From a bacterium (lineage in GTDB: Bacteria > Electryoneota > Electryoneia > Electryoneales > Electryoneaceae), in the NCBI GenBank assembly GCA_014729955.1, contig WJJA01000198.1, positions 1-5,273 on the forward strand: a stretch of 5,273 nt of DNA, given 5' to 3'. The number at the start of each line of letters is the position of its first letter. Position 1 is the stretch's first letter. The notes beneath the pieces were generated by a model. That model saw only the letters and a list, made by a program, of their open reading frames with translations, was not told where the DNA came from and searched no databases. Positions 1 through 5,273 of this stretch are shown here, in pieces. A program made the translations under genes and the position numbers.

Positions 1-3000
1 CCTTTACCGAGTACAGCTGGGGGTCACTCAACAATGCGGAAGATCTCCAGCTGGCAGAATTGAATGGAAACACTCTGCCGGACCTGCTGGTGGGTGAACA
101 GGGGCGAATACGTGTGTACTACGATCTCGGCACCAGCACCCAGGGCAGCTTTACTGTCAATGACATTATCGTGGAAAGCGCCACCTTCAGCGACGTCCAC
201 TCGGTGGATCTCGACGCGGACGGGGACCAGGATGTGATCGCAACCTCTCAGCGATACGGCCAACAGGGAATCTACCTCCGCTGGTGGGAAAATGACGGCA
301 CATTTGAAGAACAAAACATGGGCGGCGGCGAGTTCCGGTTCGATACCGGCGATCTGGACGGCGACGGAGACCTCGATATTATCACCGGAAGAAGCTGGTA
401 TGAGCAACCCGGAGAGAATCTCCCCTCCCTCGATGTCACGCCCACGAGCCTGGACTTCACTTGGGACGGTGAAACCGTCGGCCCGACCGAAACCGTCACG
501 GTCAGCAACGTTGGTGGAGGTACACTCGATTGGAACTCCACCTGGTTCGCAGACTGGGTCAGCCTGACTCCCTCCGAAGGAACACTCCAAGCGGGAAACA
601 GTGTTGAGGTGACTGTTTCCATCGATGAGTATCCCGGCGACGGTGCCCATGCAACCAGCGCCATGGTGATCGCAACGCAAGGCATTCCCAGTTCCATCAT
701 GTTGGATATCAACCTGGACGCAATTTCCGGTCCCTCCTACACCCATGAAACCCTCTCGGCTGCATTCGCCGGCGCCTCAGCAGTGTTCGCCTCGGATCTG
801 AACGGGGACGGCCTCCTCGATATCCTCGGCGCGAGTGCCGCGGGCGGGGTCGCGGTGTGGAACCAGGATCCCGACCTCGACATGACCTGGTCCGAAAACT
901 CGGTCGCTTCCCATTTCTCCGGCGGGTCCGGCATCTATGCCGCTGATTTTAACGGCGACGGACACACCGACATCGTAGGCGCGGCTACCGAAGAAGACGC
1001 TATCCGATGGTGGGAAAACACGGTCGGAACCGGTGCGAATTGGACCGAATACAGCGTCGAAGGCAGTTACGACGGCGCAAAGGATGTGCATGCCCGCGAC
1101 CTTGACGGCGACGGCGACATGGACATCATCGCTGTCGCACAACTAGCGGACGACCTTACCTGGTGGGAAAACAACGTCGGCAACGGCCTCAGTTGGACCG
1201 AGCATACCGTGGCAGGCAATCTGGATGGTGCCAACAGCGTCTACTCGGAAGATGTGGACGGCGACGGCGACTTCGATCTGATTGCTTCCGCTTCCGGTGC
1301 GCAAGCCGTCTACTGGTGGGAAAATGACAATGGCAACGCCTCCTCCTGGACACAGCACACCGTGGATGCCGGCTTTACCCCTGATCCCGACGACGACAGC
1401 ATCCACGCGGCCGACGTAGACGGCGATGGAGACATCGACATCCTGGGTGCTGCAGGTCTGTCCAACAGCATAACATGGTGGGAGAACACCAACGGCGACG
1501 GCTCCTCCTGGAGCAGCCGCCCTGTCACGACCGAGTTCGGTGGCGCGCGTGCGGTCTACGCGACGGACATGGACAGCGACGGCGATGTGGATGTGCTGGG
1601 AAGTGCCTTCGACGATGACCGTATCGCATGGTGGGAAAACACCGCCGGTACCGGTCTGAGCTGGGAAGAACACGCCGTGTTGAACTCACTGGACGGTGCC
1701 CGGGGAGTCTTCGCCGCCGATCTCGACGGCGACAATGATGTGGACATTCTCAGCGCCGGCTTCGAGGCGGATGAGGTCGTGCTGCTCGAGCGACCCGGCA
1801 TCGGTCCACAGTTCCCCGAGCCGTTCAGCCTGCTTGCCCCGTCCGATCTGTCGGTGATGAACGCACCGGCGGTCGAGCTCGAATGGGAAGCCACGACCGA
1901 CCCCGACGATGGTGACGTGGTTACGTATGAGGTCTATGTTTCCACAGACGAGAACAACTTCGGAGATCCGGTCGCCACCGGTCTGATGGAAACGAACTAC
2001 GAATTCATTGGAGAGGACGATCAGCTGTACTGGTGGACGGTGAAGGCGGTGGACACCAATTCAACCGGGACCTGGGCGGAAGAGACCTGGAGCTTCAACA
2101 TTTACATCGAAGAAGCGCCGGCATCGTTCGACCTCATCGGTCCGGCTGACGGCAGCACCCTCGAAACCGACACGCCGACCCTGAGCTGGGAAGCATCAAG
2201 CGATCCTGACCCGGACGATACGATTACCTATACCCTTTACTGGTCCGTTGATGATCCGGATTTCGGTTCACCCGATTCACTTACCGCACTGACAGGCACT
2301 TCATACACCTTTGATGGAGTGGACCAACTGACCGGACGCGCACGGACACCCCTTGATATCGACCGATCTTCTGATACCAGGAGACGCTCCGTGCCGGATG
2401 CTGTGTCGAAACGTCGCGGTTCTGACGTCTCTTCGGTCCGGTTGAGCCCGCGCACATCCGGACGACAGGCAACATCGGATCGTTCGCACGCACGGACCTC
2501 TCGTGCCGGGGAAGGACCGGTCCGGTTTGAACGCAACACACCTGACGAGTTGGACGAACTTCCGGATGATGTGGTGGTATACTGGTATGTCATCGCCCAC
2601 GACGGCGACACCGAAGGAACCCTCTCCACACAGAATCCCGAAGACGACACCGGTTGGTCTTTCAGCATCGATATTCCGGAAGCGCCGGAACCGTTCGATC
2701 TGATCGGTCCATCGGACGGCATCGTCCTCGACACCGAAGAAGCGGTTCTGAGCTGGGAAACAACCGACGATCCCGATCCCGGCGATGAAGTCAGCTATGA
2801 TGTATATATCTGGGAAGCCGGCGGTACGATGCCGGGCGAGGCGACGGTCGAGGGGATCGTATCGAACAGCACGATCTGGACCGGCGGGTCCGATGACACC
2901 TCGTACGAGTGGCAGGTGCATGCTCGCGACGAGGCCGGCAACGAGACACCCGCTTCCAACGGGCCGCGCGGGTTCGACATCTACGTGCCCGACGTTCCGA

Positions 3001-5273
3001 ACGCCTTCAGCCTGTTGACGCCGGTCGACGGCACCGAGTTGGAGGTCACCGATCCGACGGTCACGTGGGAGAGCACGGACGATCCCGATCCGGACGACAC
3101 GATCACCTACACCCTGGTGTGGGCGCTGGACGACGACACCTTTGCCGCGGCCGATTCAGCCACAGGCCTGGAGGTGACCGAGTACACCTTCGAAGATGAC
3201 GTGCTCGCCGGCCGCGGGCCGGTCACCTTCCGTCGCGGCGCGGCGCCGGCGGCGAAGCTCGCGGGCAACCGCGGCGGCCGCAGCGCGGTCGTGCGCAACG
3301 CCGCACCCGAGCACGGTCTCGACGACGAGCTGCCGGACGATGTCACGGTCTACTGGTACGTGCGCGCGGTGGACACCAACACCGACGGCACCCTGTCGGA
3401 CCAGAACCCGAACGACGGCACCACCTGGTCGTTCAGCGTCGCGGTGCCGCAGGCGCCGAGTGCGCCCGGCCTGGTCGCCCCGGCGGAGTTCGCGGTGATC
3501 GATGAACTGCCGTTGACCTTCGAATGGACGGCATCGACCGATCCCGACCCGGAGCAGACACCGACCTACACGCTCGAGGTTGCGGACAACCCGGGCTTCA
3601 CCGATGCGGACACCTACGACGCGGGCACGGACCTGAGCTATGAGGTTGCCACGCTCGAGGACGACACCGCGTTCTGGTGGCGTGTGCTGGCGACCGACAC
3701 CAACACCGCCGGGACCTACTCGAGCACATGGGAGTTCTCGACGGCGATTCCGGAGGAACCCTCCGCGCCGGGCTTGACCTCGCCGGACGACGGCGCGACG
3801 ATCGCGGAGCTGCCGGTGACCTTCGAGTGGACGGCATCGACCGACCCCGATCCGGGCGAGGAGCCGACCTACACGCTTGAGGTCGCCGACAACGACCAGT
3901 TCACCGATCCGATGACCTTCGACGCCGGTACGGCGTTGACCCGGGATGTGGACGACCTGGAAGACGACACCGACTACTGGTGGCGTGTGCTGGCAACCGA
4001 CGACGTCCTCGACGGCACCTACAGCGCGACACGGAGCTTCTCGACGACGATCCCGAACGCCCCGACCGCGCCGACCCTGGTGTCGCCGGACGACGCGGCG
4101 GTGATCGAAGCGTTGCCGCTGACCTTCGAATGGACCGAATCGACCGACCCGGACGGCACCACGCCGGGGTACATGCTCGAGATCGCGGACAACCCGGACT
4201 TCACGGACGCGACCGAGTATGACGCCGGCACCGATTTGAGCTATGAGGTGACCGACCTGGCGGATGACAGTGAGTTCTGGTGGCGTGTGAAGGCAACGGA
4301 CGACAACACGGACGGAACCTATTCGGATGAACGCAGCTTCTCGACGGCGATCCCGGAGGCACCGACCGCGCCGGGCCTGACCTCGCCGGAAGATGAGGTG
4401 ATTGTCGATGCGCTGCCGTTGACCTTCGAATGGACGGCCTCGACCGATCCCGACCCGGAGCAGAGCCCGACGTATTCCCTTGAGATCTCGATGGATGAGG
4501 AGTTCACCGATCCGGATACCTACGACGCCGGCACGGACCTGAGCTTCGAGGTGGAAGAACTGGAGGACGACACGGTCTACTGGTGGCGTGTGCTGGCGAC
4601 CGACACCAACACCACCGGAACCTACTCCGAGGTGCGGACCTTCTCGGTCCTGCTGCCGGAAGCGCCGGGCGCATTCAGCCTGGAGTCACCGGACGACGGT
4701 GCTCATTTCGTCGCCGATGACATGCCGATCACCTTCGCGTGGACGGAAAGTGTCGATCCGGACGGTGACGAGGTCGGCTACATCGTGCAGCTCTCCACCG
4801 ATCCCGAGTTCGGCGATTCGACGGACGTTGACGCCGGCACTGAGACCAGCGTGGAGATCGGCCTGGATGTGATCGACGAATCGGCGACCTGGTACTGGCG
4901 TGTGAAGGCCGTCGACGATAGCGACCTGATGCTGACAACCTACTCCACGGACGAGTGGAGCATTACGGTCGATCTGCCGGTGCCGGAACGTGAACGCGGC
5001 ATCCCGACGGAATGGGCGGTGCATTCGATCTACCCGAACCCGTTCAACCCGACGGTGAATATCGTGGTGGCGGTGCCGGAGTTGGCGCAGGTGAACGTGA
5101 CGATCTACGATGTGCTCGGTCGTCAGGTGGCGCAGCTGCAGAACGATGTGATGCAGCCGGGCTACCACTACCTGAACTGGCAGGCGACCGGCAAACCAAG
5201 CGGCATGTACTTCGTACGTGTCAGCGCCGAAAGCGGCTTCCACCAGATCCGCAAGATGATGTTCGTCAAGTAA
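1..5273 (+). CDS. Giant secreted VCBS/FG-GAP, BACON-like and Fn3-repeat protein with a type IX sorting domain (5' partial)
   Basis: The frame is open from base 3 to the TAA at 5271-5273, giving 1756 visible residues; bases 1-2 belong to a split codon. Residues 1-19, before the first possible start codon (TTG at 60), already form part of a VCBS repeat, so the real start lies upstream. Domain order by residue: partial FG-GAP propeller (1-139), BACON-like sandwich (143-241), seven-bladed FG-GAP propeller (245-599), nine Fn3-like repeats (604-1659), type IX sorting domain (1665-1756). Arg and Lys are scarce and Asp/Glu abundant, except in two Arg-rich insertions. Proteins of this build in the FCB group are exported across the outer membrane and displayed or released. 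No catalytic motif is visible, so adhesion or ligand binding is an inference. The domain calls are strong; the biological role is unknown. Promoter, ribosome binding site and signal peptide are outside the window. Confidence 0.95.
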   Translation, partial: FTEYSWGSLNNAEDLQLAELNGNTLPDLLVGEQGRIRVYYDLGTSTQGSFTVNDIIVESATFSDVHSVDLDADGDQDVIATSQRYGQQGIYLRWWENDGTFEEQNMGGGEFRFDTGDLDGDGDLDIITGRSWYEQPGENLPSLDVTPTSLDFTWDGETVGPTETVTVSNVGGGTLDWNSTWFADWVSLTPSEGTLQAGNSVEVTVSIDEYPGDGAHATSAMVIATQGIPSSIMLDINLDAISGPSYTHETLSAAFAGASAVFASDLNGDGLLDILGASAAGGVAVWNQDPDLDMTWSENSVASHFSGGSGIYAADFNGDGHTDIVGAATEEDAIRWWENTVGTGANWTEYSVEGSYDGAKDVHARDLDGDGDMDIIAVAQLADDLTWWENNVGNGLSWTEHTVAGNLDGANSVYSEDVDGDGDFDLIASASGAQAVYWWENDNGNASSWTQHTVDAGFTPDPDDDSIHAADVDGDGDIDILGAAGLSNSITWWENTNGDGSSWSSRPVTTEFGGARAVYATDMDSDGDVDVLGSAFDDDRIAWWENTAGTGLSWEEHAVLNSLDGARGVFAADLDGDNDVDILSAGFEADEVVLLERPGIGPQFPEPFSLLAPSDLSVMNAPAVELEWEATTDPDDGDVVTYEVYVSTDENNFGDPVATGLMETNYEFIGEDDQLYWWTVKAVDTNSTGTWAEETWSFNIYIEEAPASFDLIGPADGSTLETDTPTLSWEASSDPDPDDTITYTLYWSVDDPDFGSPDSLTALTGTSYTFDGVDQLTGRARTPLDIDRSSDTRRRSVPDAVSKRRGSDVSSVRLSPRTSGRQATSDRSHARTSRAGEGPVRFERNTPDELDELPDDVVVYWYVIAHDGDTEGTLSTQNPEDDTGWSFSIDIPEAPEPFDLIGPSDGIVLDTEEAVLSWETTDDPDPGDEVSYDVYIWEAGGTMPGEATVEGIVSNSTIWTGGSDDTSYEWQVHARDEAGNETPASNGPRGFDIYVPDVPNAFSLLTPVDGTELEVTDPTVTWESTDDPDPDDTITYTLVWALDDDTFAAADSATGLEVTEYTFEDDVLAGRGPVTFRRGAAPAAKLAGNRGGRSAVVRNAAPEHGLDDELPDDVTVYWYVRAVDTNTDGTLSDQNPNDGTTWSFSVAVPQAPSAPGLVAPAEFAVIDELPLTFEWTASTDPDPEQTPTYTLEVADNPGFTDADTYDAGTDLSYEVATLEDDTAFWWRVLATDTNTAGTYSSTWEFSTAIPEEPSAPGLTSPDDGATIAELPVTFEWTASTDPDPGEEPTYTLEVADNDQFTDPMTFDAGTALTRDVDDLEDDTDYWWRVLATDDVLDGTYSATRSFSTTIPNAPTAPTLVSPDDAAVIEALPLTFEWTESTDPDGTTPGYMLEIADNPDFTDATEYDAGTDLSYEVTDLADDSEFWWRVKATDDNTDGTYSDERSFSTAIPEAPTAPGLTSPEDEVIVDALPLTFEWTASTDPDPEQSPTYSLEISMDEEFTDPDTYDAGTDLSFEVEELEDDTVYWWRVLATDTNTTGTYSEVRTFSVLLPEAPGAFSLESPDDGAHFVADDMPITFAWTESVDPDGDEVGYIVQLSTDPEFGDSTDVDAGTETSVEIGLDVIDESATWYWRVKAVDDSDLMLTTYSTDEWSITVDLPVPERERGIPTEWAVHSIYPNPFNPTVNIVVAVPELAQVNVTIYDVLGRQVAQLQNDVMQPGYHYLNWQATGKPSGMYFVRVSAESGFHQIRKMMFVK
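3..419 (+). other. C-terminal part of a first FG-GAP/VCBS beta-propeller (three calcium loops)
   Basis: Three FG-GAP/VCBS loops are visible. The first, near 57-83, is degenerate (ELNGNTLPD, with Glu and Asn at metal-ligand positions). The second, at 207-233, reads DLDADGDQD. The third, at 351-377, reads DLDGDGDLD. They lie 150 and 144 bases apart, the usual blade spacing of about 50 residues. The second blade is followed by the RWWEND signature seen in the later propeller. In this family each DxDxDG loop is an EF-hand-like calcium site between strands of a blade. Since a propeller normally needs six to eight blades, more blades probably lie upstream of the window. This is inference from spacing. 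Confidence 0.85.
429..725 (+). other. BACON-like beta-sandwich domain
   Basis: Residues 143-241 read as an Ig-like sandwich: a LDVTPTSLDF opening, then TETVTVSNVGGGTLDW, then the pattern WVSLTPSEGTL followed by a VEVTVSID strand. The opening beta strand, the tryptophan-containing strand, W-[VL]-S-x-x-P-x-x-G-x-L and the alternating Val/Thr strand are typical of BACON (Bacteroidetes-associated carbohydrate-binding often N-terminal) and related ASPM/HYDIN-like sandwiches. Length of about 99 residues fits. It sits between two FG-GAP propellers. Carbohydrate or mucin binding has been proposed for BACON domains, but here it could simply be a spacer. A related abnormal-spindle-like domain is an alternative assignment. 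Confidence 0.7.
735..1799 (+). other. Seven-bladed FG-GAP/VCBS calcium-binding beta-propeller
   Basis: Seven loops of the DxDxDG(x)xD type start at 795 (DLNGDGLLD), 945 (DFNGDGHTD), 1098 (DLDGDGDMD), 1251 (DVDGDGDFD), 1413 (DVDGDGDID), 1566 (DMDSDGDVD) and 1719 (DLDGDNDVD), spaced 150-162 bases. The middle blades share the frame A-x-x-V-x-A-x-D, calcium loop, a short hydrophobic strand, then WWEN, G-x-x-x-x-W and an H-x-V strand. The segment at 735-758 (SYTHETL) resembles the outer W-x-E-H-x-V strand, which the seventh blade lacks before it ends at VVLLERPG. Seven blades with strand exchange between the ends is the architecture of integrin-alpha-type propellers. Calcium binding is well supported by the intact ligands; the ligand of the propeller itself is unknown. 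Confidence 0.88.
2331..2543 (+). other. Arg/Ser-rich low-complexity insertion in Fn3 repeat 2
   Basis: Residues 777-847 interrupt repeat 2 after SYTFDGVDQL and before DELDELPDDVVVYWYV. The 71-residue stretch holds 16 Arg and 1 Lys against 8 Asp/Glu, many Ser, and the clusters TRRRS and SKRRGS. It contains the tandem codons AGG-AGA at 2379-2384. I recognise no domain in it, and its composition suggests disorder. The frame stays open through it and the Fn3 strands resume normally, so it is an in-frame loop insertion, not a frameshift. Possible roles are a protease-sensitive loop, a polyanion-binding loop or neutral expansion; none is demonstrated. Confidence 0.75.
3207..3320 (+). other. Arg/Ala/Gly-rich insertion in Fn3 repeat 4
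   Basis: Residues 1069-1106 interrupt repeat 4 after EYTFEDDVL and before DDELPDDVTVYWYV, the same place as the insertion in repeat 2. The stretch has 6 Arg and 1 Lys with a single acidic residue before the LDDELPDD segment, and it is rich in Ala and Gly. It shares a leading L-x-GR and a GPV-x-F-x-R motif with the repeat 2 insertion but is otherwise different and shorter. Its DNA is extremely GC-rich: the 60 bases at 3241-3300 contain 50 G or C by hand count. No known domain is recognised. Confidence 0.75.
3507..3557 (+). repeat. Direct DNA repeat, copy in Fn3 repeat 5
   Basis: These 51 bases match 4413-4463 in repeat 8 with one difference (A at 3533, C at 4439, a silent change in an Ala codon). 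They encode LPLTFEWTASTDPDPEQ. A second segment of the same two units, 3675-3707 and 4581-4613, is identical over 33 bases (WWRVLATDTNT). Confidence 0.9.
4413..4463 (+). repeat. Direct DNA repeat, copy in Fn3 repeat 8
   Basis: Second copy of the 51-base repeat found at 3507-3557. The neighbouring units 6 and 7 differ at several codons over the same stretch, so this identity exceeds what protein constraint alone would give. Confidence 0.9.
4995..5270 (+). other. C-terminal type IX secretion (Por) type A sorting domain
   Basis: Residues 1665-1756 follow a charged linker (VPERERG) and contain YPNPFNPTVNI at 5031-5063, then the strand VNVTIYDVLGRQVAQL, then GYHYLNWQATGKPSGMYFVRV, ending in KMMFVK just before the stop. 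This is the TIGR04183-like fold, related to the FlgD Ig-like domain. In known members it is recognised by the type IX translocon and removed by the PorU sortase when the protein is attached at the surface. The YPNPFNP form is common in Rhodothermota, Balneolota, Ignavibacteria, Marinimicrobia and related FCB phyla. Its presence at the very end shows that the 3' end of the gene is complete. Confidence 0.95.

Larger units (their letters stand above)
1812..3452 (+). repeat. Fn3-like repeats 1-4, two of them with long loop insertions
   Basis: Unit boundaries, set on the recurring AP-x-x-F-x-L-x-x-P opening: repeat 1 at 1812-2114, repeat 2 at 2115-2681, repeat 3 at 2682-2993, repeat 4 at 2994-3452. 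Each has a L-x-W-E-(A/S/T) strand followed by (T/D)DPDP-type turns, a Y-x-(L/V)-x-(W/V) strand, and an aromatic Y/W-W/E-x-V-x-A-x-D strand, the core of a fibronectin type III sandwich. Repeats 1 and 3 are about 101-104 residues. Repeats 2 and 4 reach 189 and 153 residues because of basic insertions between the Y-T-F strand and the YWYV strand, plus a longer QNP-containing loop near their ends. Repeats 2 and 4 resemble each other more than they resemble repeat 3. Such arrays usually act as stalks holding other domains off the cell. Confidence 0.85.
3453..4979 (+). repeat. Fn3-like repeats 5-9, regular tandem array of about 303 bases per unit
   Basis: Units start at 3453, 3756, 4059, 4359 and 4662, spacings of 303, 303, 300 and 303 bases. 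Repeats 5-8 share APxAPxLxxP, then LPxTFEWTxSTDPD, then YxLEIxxNxxFTD-type strands, an AGT turn and WWRVxATD, and finish with FST-x-IP. Repeat 9 is more diverged (ITFAWTESVDPD, WYWRVKAVDD) and leads into the sorting domain. The array is strongly acidic; repeat 5 contains one Arg and no Lys. GC is higher here than in the first half of the gene. The regular period and high DNA similarity indicate growth by tandem duplication. A stalk or spacer role is inferred from the family, not shown. Confidence 0.88.

Noticed and set aside
60..62. In-frame TTG as the start of the gene
   Set aside because: The frame is open upstream to base 3, and this TTG lies inside an FG-GAP/VCBS motif (ELNGNTLPD), with no convincing ribosome binding site. 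It is an internal Leu codon of a gene that starts outside the window.
24..746. Long open frame on the minus strand (240 codons)
   Set aside because: It is antisense to clear FG-GAP and BACON-like coding sequence, shows no recognisable domain, and is explained by the GC-rich, Asp-rich codons of the + strand gene.
2379..2393. AGGAG followed seven bases later by an in-frame GTG at 2391, a possible internal translation start
   Set aside because: The match arises from Arg codons AGG-AGA in the basic insertion. A product starting there would lack a signal peptide and begin in the middle of an Fn3 repeat, and many FCB bacteria rely little on Shine-Dalgarno sequences. Probably chance.
2331..2543. 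Insertion as a product of two compensating frameshifts
   Set aside because: The two other + strand frames over this stretch reach stops (TGA near 2354 and 2443) and do not restore an Fn3 pattern, so a genuine in-frame insertion is more likely.
2331..2543. Intein or mobile element in the Fn3 array
   Set aside because: Far too short for an intein, no splice-junction Cys/Ser...His-Asn pattern, and no terminal inverted repeats or target duplication seen.
2301..2921. Minus-strand open frame of 206 codons opposite the basic insertion
   Set aside because: No domain, no start context, and it runs across well-defined Fn3 strands on the other strand. Also checked as an explanation for the insertion, but it gave no sensible protein.
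3453..4661. Regular DNA repeats considered as a CRISPR array
   Set aside because: The period is about 303 bases, repeats are coding throughout and diverge gradually; no short repeat-spacer structure.

Overview
The whole window is one protein-coding gene on the + strand. It is a very large secreted, multidomain protein whose reading frame is already open at the left edge (first full codon at base 3) and ends at the TAA that closes the window. At least 1756 residues are visible. The true start, signal peptide and promoter lie upstream and cannot be seen. No other gene, RNA gene or mobile element is supported on either strand, and the window has no downstream sequence in which to see a terminator. 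Below, residue number = codon start position divided by 3.

Order of parts: (1) about 3-419, three FG-GAP/VCBS-type calcium-binding loops, the tail of a first beta-propeller; (2) about 429-725, a BACON-like beta-sandwich; (3) about 735-1799, exactly seven evenly spaced FG-GAP/VCBS blades with DxDxDG loops and a repeated WWEN signature, probably a closed seven-bladed propeller; (4) 1812-4979, nine fibronectin-III-like repeats of about 101 residues, two of which (repeats 2 and 4) carry arginine-rich insertions in the same loop of an otherwise acidic array; (5) about 4995-5270, a C-terminal type IX secretion (Por) type A sorting domain with the YPNPFNP motif.

The YPNPFNP sorting domain, WWEN-type VCBS repeats and BACON-like domain point to the FCB superphylum. 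Moderately high GC suggests a lineage such as Rhodothermota/Balneolota, Marinimicrobia, Latescibacterota or Eisenbacteria rather than a low-GC Bacteroidetes, but the phylum cannot be fixed from this window. By family knowledge the protein would cross the inner membrane by Sec (signal peptide upstream, unseen), cross the outer membrane by the type IX system, and be anchored at the cell surface or released. No catalytic domain is visible, so an adhesive, ligand-binding or structural role is the best inference, unless a catalytic domain lies upstream.

The most unusual features are the two basic, low-complexity insertions at equivalent positions of repeats 2 and 4. The near-identical DNA shared by repeats 5 and 8 points to recent duplication or gene conversion. 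I see no defence system, CRISPR array or RNA element here.
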